Source: Pseudomonas indica NBRC 103045
GTDB taxonomy: Bacteria > Pseudomonadota > Gammaproteobacteria > Pseudomonadales > Pseudomonadaceae
NCBI RefSeq assembly: GCF_002091635.1
Contig: NZ_BDAC01000004.1
Coordinates: 124,001-188,000, forward strand
DNA length: 64,000 bases
Reading direction: 5' to 3'
Of the stretch, positions 26,448 through 35,703 are shown piece after piece. Both the position numbers and the translations under genes were made by a program. The notes under the pieces were generated by a model that was not told the origin of the DNA, made no database searches, and worked only from the letters and a program-made list of their open reading frames with translations. Positions within the stretch are counted from its first letter, which is position 1. Each line of letters opens with the position of its first letter.

Positions 26448-27524
26448 ATGCCCTACGAACCGGACGATTACCTTTCCCGCCACTTCCAGACCAGCGGGGT
26501 CGATCTCGCCAGCAAGATCGACGAATTGGTCACCCTGTCCGTCCCCGATACCAGCCCCAACCTGCCGCTTTACCGCGAAATGCTGCTCACCGTGATCCGC
26601 ATGGCCCAGGCCGACCGCAACCGCTGGGACGCCAAGATCATGCTGCAGACCCTGCGCGAGATGGAGCACGCCTTCAGCCGCCTCGAACAGTTCAAGCGGC
26701 GCCGCAAGGTCACCGTGTTCGGCTCGGCGCGTACGCCACTGGAACATCCGCTGTACGCCCTGGCCCGCGAACTGGGCGCCACCCTGGCGCGCTACGACAT
26801 GATGGTCATCACCGGCGCCGGCGGCGGGATCATGGCCGCCGCCCATGAAGGCGCCGGCCTGAACAACAGCCTCGGCTTCAACATCACCCTGCCCTTCGAG
26901 CAGCACGCCAACCCCACGGTGGACGGCACGGAGAACCTGCTGTCGTTCCACTTCTTCTTCGTGCGCAAGCTGTTCTTCGTCAAGGAGGCCGACGCCCTGG
27001 TGCTCTGCCCCGGCGGCTTCGGCACCCTGGACGAGGCGCTGGAAGTGCTGACCCTGATCCAGACCGGCAAGAGCCCGCTGGTCCCGGTGGTCCTGCTGGA
27101 CGAACCCGGCGGCACCTACTGGACGCATGCCCTGGAATTCATGCGTGCCCAGCTGGAGGAAAACCGCTACATCCTGCCCAGCGACATGCACCTGATCCGC
27201 CTGGTGCACAGCGCCGAGGATGCCGCGGCGGAAATCGCCCAGTTCTATCGCAACTTCCACTCCAGCCGCTGGGTCAAGGACCTGTTCGTCGTGCGCATGA
27301 ACCATCCGCTGAGCGACGCGGCACTGGCGGAACTGCGAGAGAACTTCGCCGACCTCTGCCTCAGCGGTAGCTTCGAACAGCAGCCCTCCTGCGAAACCGA
27401 GCAGGACGAACCGGAGCTTTGCCACCTGGCCCGCCTGGCCTTCACCTTCAACGGCCGCGACCACGGCCGCCTGCGCGAACTGCTCGACTTCATCAACCTC
27501 TCCCAGCACTGGGCCAAGGCCTGA
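26448..27524 (+). CDS. LOG-family protein (TIGR00730-type)
   Basis: A 358-residue protein with a central LOG domain (about residues 85-270). The nucleotide-binding motif GSARTP, the GAGGGIM turn and the signature PGGFGTLDE are intact, so phosphoribohydrolase activity on nucleotide monophosphates (cytokinin riboside monophosphate-like or general NMP, as in PpnN) is plausible. An 80-residue helical N-terminal extension and a 90-residue C-terminal extension distinguish it from short plant-type LOG. AAGGAG precedes the ATG by 7 bases. It is separated by 200 bases from the upstream gene and probably has its own promoter. Confidence 0.88.
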   Translation: MPYEPDDYLSRHFQTSGVDLASKIDELVTLSVPDTSPNLPLYREMLLTVIRMAQADRNRWDAKIMLQTLREMEHAFSRLEQFKRRRKVTVFGSARTPLEHPLYALARELGATLARYDMMVITGAGGGIMAAAHEGAGLNNSLGFNITLPFEQHANPTVDGTENLLSFHFFFVRKLFFVKEADALVLCPGGFGTLDEALEVLTLIQTGKSPLVPVVLLDEPGGTYWTHALEFMRAQLEENRYILPSDMHLIRLVHSAEDAAAEIAQFYRNFHSSRWVKDLFVVRMNHPLSDAALAELRENFADLCLSGSFEQQPSCETEQDEPELCHLARLAFTFNGRDHGRLRELLDFINLSQHWAKA

Positions 27525-27611
27525 CACCCCGAACGCCAGCGCGCCGGCCTGTCAGGCCAGCCTGCTGGCTCCGTCGTGGGCAGTGTTCATAGACGCCCGG
27601 CTAGACGCCGC

Positions 27612-27631
27612 TGGGCGAATTTATTCGCCCA
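27612..27631. repeat. REP-like hairpin with GGGCGAAT core
   Basis: TGGGCGAAT and ATTCGCCCA form a perfect 9-bp stem with a 2-base loop. The same core recurs at 52207-52224 with loop TC. It lies between the convergent LOG-family and PLP-enzyme genes. I recognise this as a dispersed Pseudomonas extragenic palindrome type. Confidence 0.7.
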
Positions 27632-27662
27632 ATAGCGCATCGCCAATCCCAATGCGCCTCCA

Positions 27663-28859
27663 TCAAAAGAACGTGGGCAAGGTCTCGATGACTTGCAACT
27701 CCGCGTCCACCAGGCAGATTTGCCGCCACTTGTCGAAGGTCAGGCAGGGATGGGAGGCGCCGAAGGCGATGATGTCGCCAACCTGCAGCGCCGCACCGCC
27801 AGGAATGTCCATGAAGGCATGTTGGTCCATCAGCTTGCTCACCCGCCAGGCGCTGACGTCCTCGGCCACCGTGCTGCCGGGGCGGTAGCGCCGCAGCGGT
27901 TGCGGCATGGCATCGGAGGCGATGTCGCGCTTGCCCAGGGCGACGATGGCACGCCCCGGCTCCGGCAGCGACTGCACATGGGCCCAGACCTCCATCGCCG
28001 GGCGCAGCGGCGCGTCCCAATCCGGATGGCGCGCCTGCACCGCCGTCTGCGCCTCGCCGTAGAGACCATGGTCATGTACCACGTAGCACCCAGGACGCAA
28101 CACGCCGGTGAAACGCTCGCGCACGTCGCGACGGTCGAAGGCCTCGGCGATCAGGTCATACCAGGCCGAACCGGAAGCCGTGACGATGGGCCGCTCGAGG
28201 GCGAACAGGCCGCGCTCCAGCAGGTCGACGGCGATGGCCACCAGTCGCTCGGCGTAATCGCGAACATCGTCGGCACTGTCCTCGCCATGGATCACGCCCT
28301 CGTAGCCTTCGATGCCGGTCAGGGCCAACGCCGGCTGGGCCGCCACCGCCTCGGCCAGGCGCTGTGCCTCTCCGGCGCTGCGGCAGCCGCAACGACCGTC
28401 GGGCACACCGACCTCGATCATCACGTTCAGGCGTAGCCCGCGCTCGCCGAAGAAACGTCCCAGTTCGGCGACGTTGTCCGGGTGGTCGACCAGGCAGTGG
28501 AAATCCACCTCGGGATCGCCCAGCAGCTCGGCCACCAGCGCCATATTGGGCGCGCCGACCAACTGGTTCGCCAGCAGCAGGCGGCGTACCCCATGGGCAT
28601 AGGCGGCGCGGCATTGCACGGCGGTGGCCAGGGTGATGCCCCAGGCACCCTGGTCGAGTTGCCGCTGGAACAGCGCCGGGGTCATGGTGGTCTTGCCGTG
28701 GGGCGCCAGCAGCAGGCCGTGCTGCTCGGCATAGCGCTGCATCCAGCGCAGGTTGTGTTCCAGGGCATCGTTGTGGATGACCAGGGCCGGCAGGCTAACG
28801 TCGCTCACGAGGCTGCGCCCGCCCAGCGGCAACCCCTTTTCAGGGAAAGACAGGGACAT
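27663..28859 (-). CDS. PLP-dependent D-threonine aldolase/D-serine dehydratase-like enzyme
   Basis: A 398-residue fold-III PLP enzyme: N-terminal alanine-racemase-like barrel with the PLP lysine at K56 (APHGKTT), then a beta domain ending with GASHPCLTFDKW, whose His and Cys are the metal ligands of D-serine dehydratase (DSD1) and D-threonine aldolase types. It is often annotated amino acid deaminase. It should act on a D-hydroxy amino acid; which one is not decided by sequence. It is divergent from the LysR gene, with a 139-base gap, so that regulator may control it. Confidence 0.83.
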   Translation of the reverse strand: MSLSFPEKGLPLGGRSLVSDVSLPALVIHNDALEHNLRWMQRYAEQHGLLLAPHGKTTMTPALFQRQLDQGAWGITLATAVQCRAAYAHGVRRLLLANQLVGAPNMALVAELLGDPEVDFHCLVDHPDNVAELGRFFGERGLRLNVMIEVGVPDGRCGCRSAGEAQRLAEAVAAQPALALTGIEGYEGVIHGEDSADDVRDYAERLVAIAVDLLERGLFALERPIVTASGSAWYDLIAEAFDRRDVRERFTGVLRPGCYVVHDHGLYGEAQTAVQARHPDWDAPLRPAMEVWAHVQSLPEPGRAIVALGKRDIASDAMPQPLRRYRPGSTVAEDVSAWRVSKLMDQHAFMDIPGGAALQVGDIIAFGASHPCLTFDKWRQICLVDAELQVIETLPTFF

Positions 28860-28998
28860 GGATGAGTTCCTTTTTGACGAAGGCGATCGGCACGATTGCC
28901 GACCGACGATATCGGCAACCCCGTCACGGGGAAAGCCCTGTCAATGCGCAATGGGGCGGGCGGCTTTATCCTAAGGGGCCTTGCCAGGAGAGCAGCGG

Positions 28999-29898
28999 AT
29001 GCGTGGAACCGAATTCGCCGAATTGCAAGCCTTCGTCACCGTTGCGGGACGCGGCAGCTTCGTACGCGCAGCGGAAGAGCTGCAGATTTCGCCATCGGCC
29101 CTGAGCCAGGTCATCCGTAACCTCGAACGGCGCATGGGAGTCCGCCTGCTCAACCGCACCACTCGCCGGGTCGCTCTTACCGAAGCGGGGGCGCGCCTGC
29201 TGGCGCGGCTGCAACCCGCGCTGGCGGAGATCGGTGCCGCCGTCGCCGACGCCGCCAGCCTGAGCGACCGCCCGAGCGGACGCCTCAAGGTGCATGCCCA
29301 GCGCCAAGCATCGCGGCAGTTCCTCGAACCCTACTATCGTGAGTTCTCCGACCACTATCCGGAGGTGCAACTCGACGTGGTGGCGGACGATACCGTCGTG
29401 GAGCTGGTCGCCGGCGGCTTCGACGTGGCCATCCGGCTTGGCGAACTGCTGGAACAGGATATGGTGGGCCTCAGACTCGGCCCGGCACTGCGCCAGATTG
29501 CTGCCGCATCACCCGACTACATCGCACGCTTCGGCAAACCGGAAACACCGGCCGACCTGCATGCGCATCGCTGCATCAACTGGCGCTGGCCGGGCCAGAT
29601 CCATCCCTACCGCTGGGAATTCAGCCGCGAGGGCCGCTGGTTCTCCGTCGCGGTCGACGGTCCGCTCATCGTCAACGACCAGCGCATCGCCCTGGAAGCC
29701 GCGCTCGACGGTGTCGGCATCACCTTCTGGTTGGAAGACCAGATCCAACCCTATGTCCGCGCGGGCAAGCTAGTACCGCTATTGGAAGACTGGTGCGAGG
29801 CCTTTCCCGGATTTTTTCTCTGCTACCCGCGCCAACGAGAAACCCTCGCTTCGCTTCGGGCCTTCGTCGACTTCCTGCGGGAGCGTTGCGCCAGCTAG
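28999..29898 (+). CDS. LysR-family transcriptional regulator
   Basis: A 299-residue regulator: N-terminal helix-turn-helix (GSFVRAAEELQISPSALSQVIRNLE as the DNA-reading region) and a C-terminal effector domain of the CrgA/YafC-like subgroup (EPYYREFSDHYPEVQLDV, GFDVAIRLGEL). AGGAG 9 bases before the ATG selects this start over a TTG six codons upstream. It lies between a divergent PLP enzyme and a downstream SDR gene on the same strand; either could be its target. Effector unknown. Confidence 0.9.
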   Translation: MRGTEFAELQAFVTVAGRGSFVRAAEELQISPSALSQVIRNLERRMGVRLLNRTTRRVALTEAGARLLARLQPALAEIGAAVADAASLSDRPSGRLKVHAQRQASRQFLEPYYREFSDHYPEVQLDVVADDTVVELVAGGFDVAIRLGELLEQDMVGLRLGPALRQIAAASPDYIARFGKPETPADLHAHRCINWRWPGQIHPYRWEFSREGRWFSVAVDGPLIVNDQRIALEAALDGVGITFWLEDQIQPYVRAGKLVPLLEDWCEAFPGFFLCYPRQRETLASLRAFVDFLRERCAS

Positions 29899-30035
29899 CC
29901 CTCCCAGATTATGTAGTAGAAACTTCACTATCCATTCGAAAATCGACCGATTATCTCTTCCCCACTACTGGGTAGCCTGTCCTTGAACTCGCCCGGAACC
30001 ACCCCGGTTCCTTCAACGATAGAGGAGCTACGCCC

Positions 30036-30785
30036 ATGAACAACGCACACCCCCTCGAGCTGGACGGCAAGGTCGCCATCGTGACCGGTGCCGCCGGCGG
30101 ACTCGGCCAAGCCGTGGCCATGCTTTTCGCCGAACGCGGGGCCTTCGTCGTCGCGGAGGACATTAAGCCCGGCGTCGCCGAACTGGAAAGCGGGCGCATC
30201 GCCACGCTGGTCGGCAACGTCGCCGAGGAAGAGACCGCCCGCCGCGCCGTCGCGCTGGCACAAAAGCGTTTCGGCCGGGTGGATATCCTGGTCAATAACG
30301 CCGCCATCATCATCAACAAGCAGGTGGTGGACATGAGCCTCGACGACTGGGAGTCGATCATGGCGGTCAACGCGCGCGGCATGTTCCTGCACTCGCGCGA
30401 AGCCATGCGCGCCATGCTGCCGAACCGGCGCGGCTCGATCGTCAACATCGGTTCCTATGCCTGCCAAGTCGCCTTTCCCAGCATCGCAGCCTACGCGGCG
30501 TCGAAAGGTGCGATCGCCCAGCTGACCAAGGTGCTCGCCCTCGAAGGTGCGCCGCAGGGTATCCGTGCCAACGTCGTCGCCCCGGGGGACATCGAGACCG
30601 GCATTCTCGACGAGCTGATGCCCAACGGCCGCGAGTTCCTCCGCGAACATGGCGCCGGTTCGCCCATCGGCCGTGTCGCCCAGGCACGGGAGATTGCCGA
30701 AGTGGTCGCCTTCGTCGCCTCCGACCGGGCCAGTTACATGACCGGCTCGGTGATCCTGGCGGACGGCGGTTACACCGCGGTCTGA
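30036..30785 (+). CDS. Short-chain dehydrogenase/reductase
   Basis: A 249-residue classical SDR: TGAAGGLGQ cofactor motif, Asp after strand 2 (VVAEDIKP, favouring NAD), NNAA, catalytic Ser in GSYAC, YAASK, and the C-terminal ILADGGYTAV. The substrate cannot be named. GAGGAG precedes the ATG. The 137-base gap after the LysR gene holds small dyads (TAGT-N9-ACTA at 29914-29930 and CTAC-TGG-GTAG at 29965-29975) that could be LysR binding sites. A hairpin terminator follows. Confidence 0.87.
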   Translation: MNNAHPLELDGKVAIVTGAAGGLGQAVAMLFAERGAFVVAEDIKPGVAELESGRIATLVGNVAEEETARRAVALAQKRFGRVDILVNNAAIIINKQVVDMSLDDWESIMAVNARGMFLHSREAMRAMLPNRRGSIVNIGSYACQVAFPSIAAYAASKGAIAQLTKVLALEGAPQGIRANVVAPGDIETGILDELMPNGREFLREHGAGSPIGRVAQAREIAEVVAFVASDRASYMTGSVILADGGYTAV

Positions 30786-30804
30786 CGGTTCCACCAGCCG
30801 AAAC

Positions 30805-30824
30805 GCCCCACGGAGTCGTGGGGC
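30805..30824 (+). terminator. Terminator after the SDR gene
   Basis: GCCCCACG and CGTGGGGC form an 8-bp perfect stem with a 4-base loop, followed by TTCCC, 20 bases past the SDR stop. The T-tail is short. It also separates this gene from the end of the convergent glycosyltransferase gene. Confidence 0.65.
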
Positions 30825-30868
30825 TTCCCGGTGTGCCGGCTTAGGTCCTGTTTACGATCTGCTCTGCC

Positions 30869-33800
30869 TCAGTCCGGCAACCAGGCGGAACGCCAGGCTT
30901 CCAGGTTACGGCCCTCCAGCATCCACTCGGAAAGCACCACGCTGCGCAGCGCATCGCCGGCCTTGGCGGTGGCGTCCATGTCGGCGAGGTGCATGCGGAT
31001 CGCCTCGACCCAGTCGCGGAAGCGGTTCTTCACCCGCGTCACCGGCAGGTCGCCCCGGTAGCAGCGTAGATCGCTGCACACCACCGGGAAGCCGCATGCG
31101 CCGTACTCCAGGAGGCGCAGGTTGCTCTTGCACTCGTTGAACAGGTTCTCTTCCACCGGGGCGATGGCCAGGTCCAGGTTCAGGCTGGCGAGCATCGACG
31201 GATACTGCTCGATGGCGACGCCTTTGTGGATTTCCTTCACGTAGGGACGGATCGCCTCGGGGCACATGCCGAAGAATACCCAGTCGACCTCGCCCGCCAG
31301 CTCCTTGACCACGTCGGCGATCATTTCCAGGTCGCCGGTATGGCTCGAACCGCCAGCCCAGCCGACCCGGGGCCGCTCGCCGACCCGCCGCTCGGCTTTC
31401 AGCCCGCCCCACCAGGGCACCGGCAGGCGGTTCTCGATGACCCGCATCTGCGGGTGCAGGCCGGCGAACGCTTCGGCCAGCGCCTCGGTGGAGACCACGA
31501 AGCGGTCGACGTAGCCCAGGCCGCGGCGCAGCGAACGGAGGATGTCCTTGGGCATCTTCTCCCGGTGCACGCTCTTGATCGGCAGGTTGGGCAGGTAGTC
31601 GTCCAGCTCGTAGACCTTGAAGGCCTTGGAGAAAATCTGCATCCGCCGCATGGCGTCGAGGCGCTCTTCGCCGATCTGCCGTTGCAGCAGGATCACATCG
31701 GGGTCGTAGCGTTCGAGGTCGGTGACGTGCATCAGCCCCATGGACAGCGCGCCCTCGATCAGGCCCGCCTGGTGCTGGGCCTGGAAGGGTTGCATGACCC
31801 GGTAATGGCCGCAGCCGAACGGGTCCGCCGGGTGCGCCAGCACCACCGGCAGCGGTCGCCAGGACGATAGCGGCCGCCAGGAAAGCTGGGTATCGGCCAG
31901 TTTGAAGCCGCCCGGCTGCGCCAGCGACAGGTTGGGGTTGTAGGCCGGGTCGCGCGCCAGCAGCGGCAGCCACTTGGCGTACATGGCGTCCTGCTCCTCC
32001 GGCGTCGCGGGGGTTTCGTCGGCGCGGTCCAGCATCAGCTTGGCGTAGGGCGTCCAGACCGTCAGGTAGCCGGCCTGGCGCGCACGCAGGCAGAGGTCCG
32101 CATCGACGTAGCGCAGCGGAACGTCCGCCTCGCTGAGCCCGCCCAGCTCCGCATAGAGGTCGGCCGGGATCATCAGGCAGTCGCGGCTGACGGCGCTGCA
32201 GTTCTGCGCCACCTGCAGGCGATGCAGGTAGCCGGGCGCATCCAGCGGCTCGCCCACGAACGGGCGCCCCACCGGCCCTTCCAGGCCGAGGATCGAACAG
32301 GCCTGGGCGATCTTGCCGTCGGCGCCGAGCAGCTTGCCGCCGACGATGCCGACCTCGGGACGCTGGGCATGGTTGACCAGCTCGTCCAGCCAGTCGCCCT
32401 CCACCACCGCGGTGTCCGGGGACAGCAGCAGCAGGTAGCCGCCGCGCGCCTGCCCGGCCGCCAGGTTGAACAGGTCCGCCAGGCCGGCCGAACCGTCGGC
32501 GCTGCGCACGACGCGGATGCGCTCCTCGCCCAGCCCGGCCAGGGCGATCAGCCAGGCGCTCACCGCCTCAGCCTGCGGGTGGCTCTCCAGCAGCAGGATT
32601 TCGTAGGGCGAGTAGCCGGTGGTCTCCAGCACGCTCTCCACGCACCGCTGCAACTGCGGCAGGCGCTCGCCGGCCTCGATCAGCAGCGAAACCAACGGGC
32701 GCTCGGCATGACCGTAGTCGATGCGGTAACGCCCCGGCTGCGGCGACGTGACCTGGGCGGCCTGATAGCCACGCAGTTCGAGGTGCCGGACGATGGCCTG
32801 CTTCTCGGCCTCCACGTCGCTCAGTGCCGGCGGCGTGCCGATCAACAGCGGCTCGGGCACATGGCCCAACCCGTCCAGCCCGCCCAGGTTGATCAGGCGC
32901 AGGATCAGTTCGAATTCCGGCGCGTCGCGGAACGCCGGATCGAATCCGCCCGCGCCGACCGCCACATCGCGGCGGAACAGCCAGTGGCGGCTCATGCCGG
33001 CCGGGAAGCCGAGCAGGTAATCCAGGTTGAACGCGGGGCGGAAGGCCGCCCCCAGGGTGCCGTCGCCCTGGCGGTACAGCTCGTCGCAATAGATGGCTCG
33101 GCACTCGGGGGCGTTGAGCAGCTCCAGGCCGGCCATCAGCAGACCGCCCGGAGTGAACTCGTCGCCGGCGCGGGCCAGGCCGATCCAGTCGGCACTCATC
33201 CCGAGCAGGGCCTGGTTCAGCCCGTCGACCCAATTTTCCGGGGTGACGGTCAGTACGTCGCCGCCACTGAAGGCGAGATCGTCGGCACTGGCAACGGACA
33301 GCACCACGACCTGGACGTTGCGGTAGAAACCCGCCTCCAGCGAGCCAAGCGTCGCCCCCAGCCGGGTACGGTCGCCCTCCAGATCGAGCAGCACCAGGCC
33401 GAAGCCCGGTCCATCGTCCTGCTCGGCCAGACGCTGTTCGATCAGGCGCCGCTGGACCGGGGTCAGCGCACGGCGCTTCAGCCAGTCCTCCAGGCTCGGT
33501 GCCTGACGGCTGCGCCCGCCGTCGCCAACGCCCATCTGCTGCAACAGTTGGCGCCGGCCCGCCCTCACGCGCTCGCTGCCGAGATCGGAGTGGCGGCGAT
33601 ACATTTCCTGATAGAGGGCACCGAAGTTCTTCCGCTCACGACCGAGCATGTGGTCGCCGGACGCCCCAGCGCCCTCGCGAACCCGGACCTCCGCGGTGAT
33701 CTCCGGCATGTGCACCACCGGGTAGCGCGCCGCCAGGCGCAGCAGCATGTCCCAGTCCTCGAACGCGGTAAGGCCGGTGTCGAACTCGCCCACCGTCGCC

Positions 33801-35290
33801 AGCATCGCGCGCGGGTGCACCCAGGTGTTGACCGGGATGTAGTTCTGGACGAACAGCTTCTCCCGGTCGAACTGGCTGTGCAGGAATGGCGTGGAGCGGT
33901 CCAGCTCGATGCGGGCGCCCTCCTCCAGGCGCTCGCGGACGTAGACCACGCCGCTGTAGGCCACGGCGTTGGGGTTGCGCTCCAGCACCGCGGCCAGCTT
34001 CGCCAGGTGCTCGGGCAGGTAGATATCGTCGTCGTCAAGGTAGGCGATGTAACGCCCCCGGGCCTGTTTCAGCCCCGCGTTACGCGCCGCGGACAGGCCA
34101 CGGTTGCGCCCCTGGTAGAGATAGGTGATCGGGAAGTCGAAACCGGTGAGCAGCGACTCCACCGGCGTACCGTGGTCGTTGACCAGAATGACTTCGAAGT
34201 CCTTCAGGGTCTGCCGCGCCAGGCTGGCCAGGGCATCCACCAACAGTTCGGGACGGTTGAAGGTGGTCAGGATGACGGAGAACAGCACCTCGGACTCGGC
34301 TTCCTGATCCAGCGCAGCCTCGAACAGCGTCTGGCGGATACGCTCCTTGCGCTCCTCGAAGCGCGCCTGCACGTCGGCCGGGTAGGCGGCGAAGCGGCGC
34401 AGATAGAGCTCCCAGATGCCCGCCGCGCCCTGGCGCATGCGCTGGCGCGAGCCCGGCACGGCCAGGTTCAGCTCGAGGATTTCGGTGTGCTCGGCCAGTG
34501 GCTTGTCGGATGCGTAGAAGCCCTTGGAAATCTGTCCGCCGTGGACGCGATAGCCCACCGTCGCCTGATGAAGGAAGAGGAACTCCGGCGCCACCTGGGC
34601 CATGCGGGTCCAGAGTTCCCAATCGCCGGCCAGCATGTCGGCGCGATGGATGCCGCCGTCCGGCAGGGTCAGGCTGGGCAGGATGCTGCGCCGCAGAATC
34701 GCCGCCGACGGGGTGATGTAGTTGTCGTAGCGCAGCAGGTCGACCAGTTCGTCGCGGCCGCCGACGTAACTGCCGGCGCGGTGGCCGGGATGCACGGCGT
34801 GCTTGATCACCTTGCCCTGCTCGTCGATCCACATGCACTGGGTGTAGCCCAGGGCGACATGCGGATGCCGATCCATGGCCTCGACCAGGCTGCGTAGGTG
34901 ATCGGGGTAGATGAGGTCGTCGGAACCCAGCACCACCACGTAGCGGCCAGACCCGGCGCGCAGGCACTGGTTGTAGTTGCCGATCATGCCCAGGTTGCGC
35001 GGGTTGACCTGGTAGCGGAAACGCGGGTCCTGGCGGTAGCGCTCCAGCACCTCCACGCTGTTGTCCGGCGAGCAGTCGTCGAACACCAGCAACTCGAAGC
35101 GCACCCCCTCCTGGGCCAGCACCGAATCGATGGTCTGCGCCAGGTAGGCGGCGTTGTTGTAGGACATCACCGCCACGGTGACATCGACCGCCGGGGCCTT
35201 CGGCGTCCGGCGGCGGGCTTTGGCCTCGCTCAGCCGGCCCAGCCCGTCGAGCAGGCGCCCGATCGCGGGGGTTTGGTTGAGTTCTGTCAT
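30869..35290 (-). CDS. Five-module glycosyltransferase, probable flagellin glycosyltransferase (FgtA-like)
   Basis: A 1473-residue soluble protein with modules in series. GT2-A about 36-300 (VAVMSYNN, VFDDCSPDNS, DxD-like GSDD at 122). GT2-A about 335-570 (VILTTFNRPEL, VNDHG, DDDD at 419). A degenerate GT2-like module about 630-840 without DxD. A second degenerate GT2-like module about 860-1100 (LLLLSPDT in place of DxD). A GT-B/GT4-like C-terminus about 1145-1470 (FGCGHYRV, GWAGGSS, NECKSNLRLLEYGACGFPVV). It ends a tight operon following flgL, where P. aeruginosa carries its flagellin glycosyltransferase FgtA, so flagellin is the likely acceptor; O-antigen is the alternative. The ATG overlaps the fdtA-like stop by four bases. 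Confidence 0.82.
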   Translation of the reverse strand: MTELNQTPAIGRLLDGLGRLSEAKARRRTPKAPAVDVTVAVMSYNNAAYLAQTIDSVLAQEGVRFELLVFDDCSPDNSVEVLERYRQDPRFRYQVNPRNLGMIGNYNQCLRAGSGRYVVVLGSDDLIYPDHLRSLVEAMDRHPHVALGYTQCMWIDEQGKVIKHAVHPGHRAGSYVGGRDELVDLLRYDNYITPSAAILRRSILPSLTLPDGGIHRADMLAGDWELWTRMAQVAPEFLFLHQATVGYRVHGGQISKGFYASDKPLAEHTEILELNLAVPGSRQRMRQGAAGIWELYLRRFAAYPADVQARFEERKERIRQTLFEAALDQEAESEVLFSVILTTFNRPELLVDALASLARQTLKDFEVILVNDHGTPVESLLTGFDFPITYLYQGRNRGLSAARNAGLKQARGRYIAYLDDDDIYLPEHLAKLAAVLERNPNAVAYSGVVYVRERLEEGARIELDRSTPFLHSQFDREKLFVQNYIPVNTWVHPRAMLATVGEFDTGLTAFEDWDMLLRLAARYPVVHMPEITAEVRVREGAGASGDHMLGRERKNFGALYQEMYRRHSDLGSERVRAGRRQLLQQMGVGDGGRSRQAPSLEDWLKRRALTPVQRRLIEQRLAEQDDGPGFGLVLLDLEGDRTRLGATLGSLEAGFYRNVQVVVLSVASADDLAFSGGDVLTVTPENWVDGLNQALLGMSADWIGLARAGDEFTPGGLLMAGLELLNAPECRAIYCDELYRQGDGTLGAAFRPAFNLDYLLGFPAGMSRHWLFRRDVAVGAGGFDPAFRDAPEFELILRLINLGGLDGLGHVPEPLLIGTPPALSDVEAEKQAIVRHLELRGYQAAQVTSPQPGRYRIDYGHAERPLVSLLIEAGERLPQLQRCVESVLETTGYSPYEILLLESHPQAEAVSAWLIALAGLGEERIRVVRSADGSAGLADLFNLAAGQARGGYLLLLSPDTAVVEGDWLDELVNHAQRPEVGIVGGKLLGADGKIAQACSILGLEGPVGRPFVGEPLDAPGYLHRLQVAQNCSAVSRDCLMIPADLYAELGGLSEADVPLRYVDADLCLRARQAGYLTVWTPYAKLMLDRADETPATPEEQDAMYAKWLPLLARDPAYNPNLSLAQPGGFKLADTQLSWRPLSSWRPLPVVLAHPADPFGCGHYRVMQPFQAQHQAGLIEGALSMGLMHVTDLERYDPDVILLQRQIGEERLDAMRRMQIFSKAFKVYELDDYLPNLPIKSVHREKMPKDILRSLRRGLGYVDRFVVSTEALAEAFAGLHPQMRVIENRLPVPWWGGLKAERRVGERPRVGWAGGSSHTGDLEMIADVVKELAGEVDWVFFGMCPEAIRPYVKEIHKGVAIEQYPSMLASLNLDLAIAPVEENLFNECKSNLRLLEYGACGFPVVCSDLRCYRGDLPVTRVKNRFRDWVEAIRMHLADMDATAKAGDALRSVVLSEWMLEGRNLEAWRSAWLPD

Positions 35291-35703
35291 GCAGGGGACC
35301 CCGTTACCACGGTCCGGAACGTCTCGTAGTCCCGGTAATAGTCGTCTTCGTCATAGTGTTCGGACGCAAGGACCATGCACACCGAACCGCTGGAAAAGTT
35401 GTCGATCTCCCGCCAGATCATCGGCGGGATGTAGAGCCCGTAGTAGGAGCGGTTCATGTGGTACTTGAAGCGGGTCCGGCCGTCGTCGAGGAGGATGTCG
35501 AAGCTGCCGGACATGGCGATGAGCAACTGGTGCAGCCCCTTGTGCGCGTGACCGCCGCGGTGCGAGCCGCCCGGCACGTCGTACAGGTAGTAGACCCGCT
35601 CGATGCCGAACGGCACATGGTGATTGGCCTCGATGAAGGTGAGGTTGCCGCGGGGGTCCTCGATCTTCGGCAAGTCGATGATCTTGCAGTCTTTCAGTGA
35701 CAT
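35287..35703 (-). CDS. fdtA: dTDP-4-keto-6-deoxyhexose 3,4-ketoisomerase (FdtA/QdtA-like)
   Basis: A 138-residue cupin of the FdtA/WxcM group. Motifs: [10 protein letters not shown] near the N-terminus, the paired His in [15 protein letters not shown], and the C-terminal [15 protein letters not shown] that is very characteristic. It shifts the keto group of dTDP-4-keto-6-deoxyglucose from C4 to C3, the step that commits to 3-amino-3,6-dideoxyhexoses. Whether the product has the galacto (Fuc3N) or gluco (Qui3N) form cannot be settled by eye. It overlaps both neighbours, an aminotransferase and a glycosyltransferase, consistent with one pathway. RmlA and RmlB, which supply the substrate, must be elsewhere. 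Confidence 0.87.
   Translation of the reverse strand: MSLKDCKIIDLPKIEDPRGNLTFIEANHHVPFGIERVYYLYDVPGGSHRGGHAHKGLHQLLIAMSGSFDILLDDGRTRFKYHMNRSYYGLYIPPMIWREIDNFSSGSVCMVLASEHYDEDDYYRDYETFRTVVTGSPA

Noticed and set aside
30839-30868. Short stretch with GTCCTGTTTACGATCTGC that looked like an element end
   Set aside because: It shares only a few bases with the MITE-like ends at 18.6 kb and has no inverted partner nearby.
32222-34897. An 891-codon open frame antisense to the large glycosyltransferase
   Set aside because: It is a shadow of a high-GC gene: composition is Gln/Arg/His/Ala-rich with no domain, and the opposite strand has clear glycosyltransferase motifs throughout.
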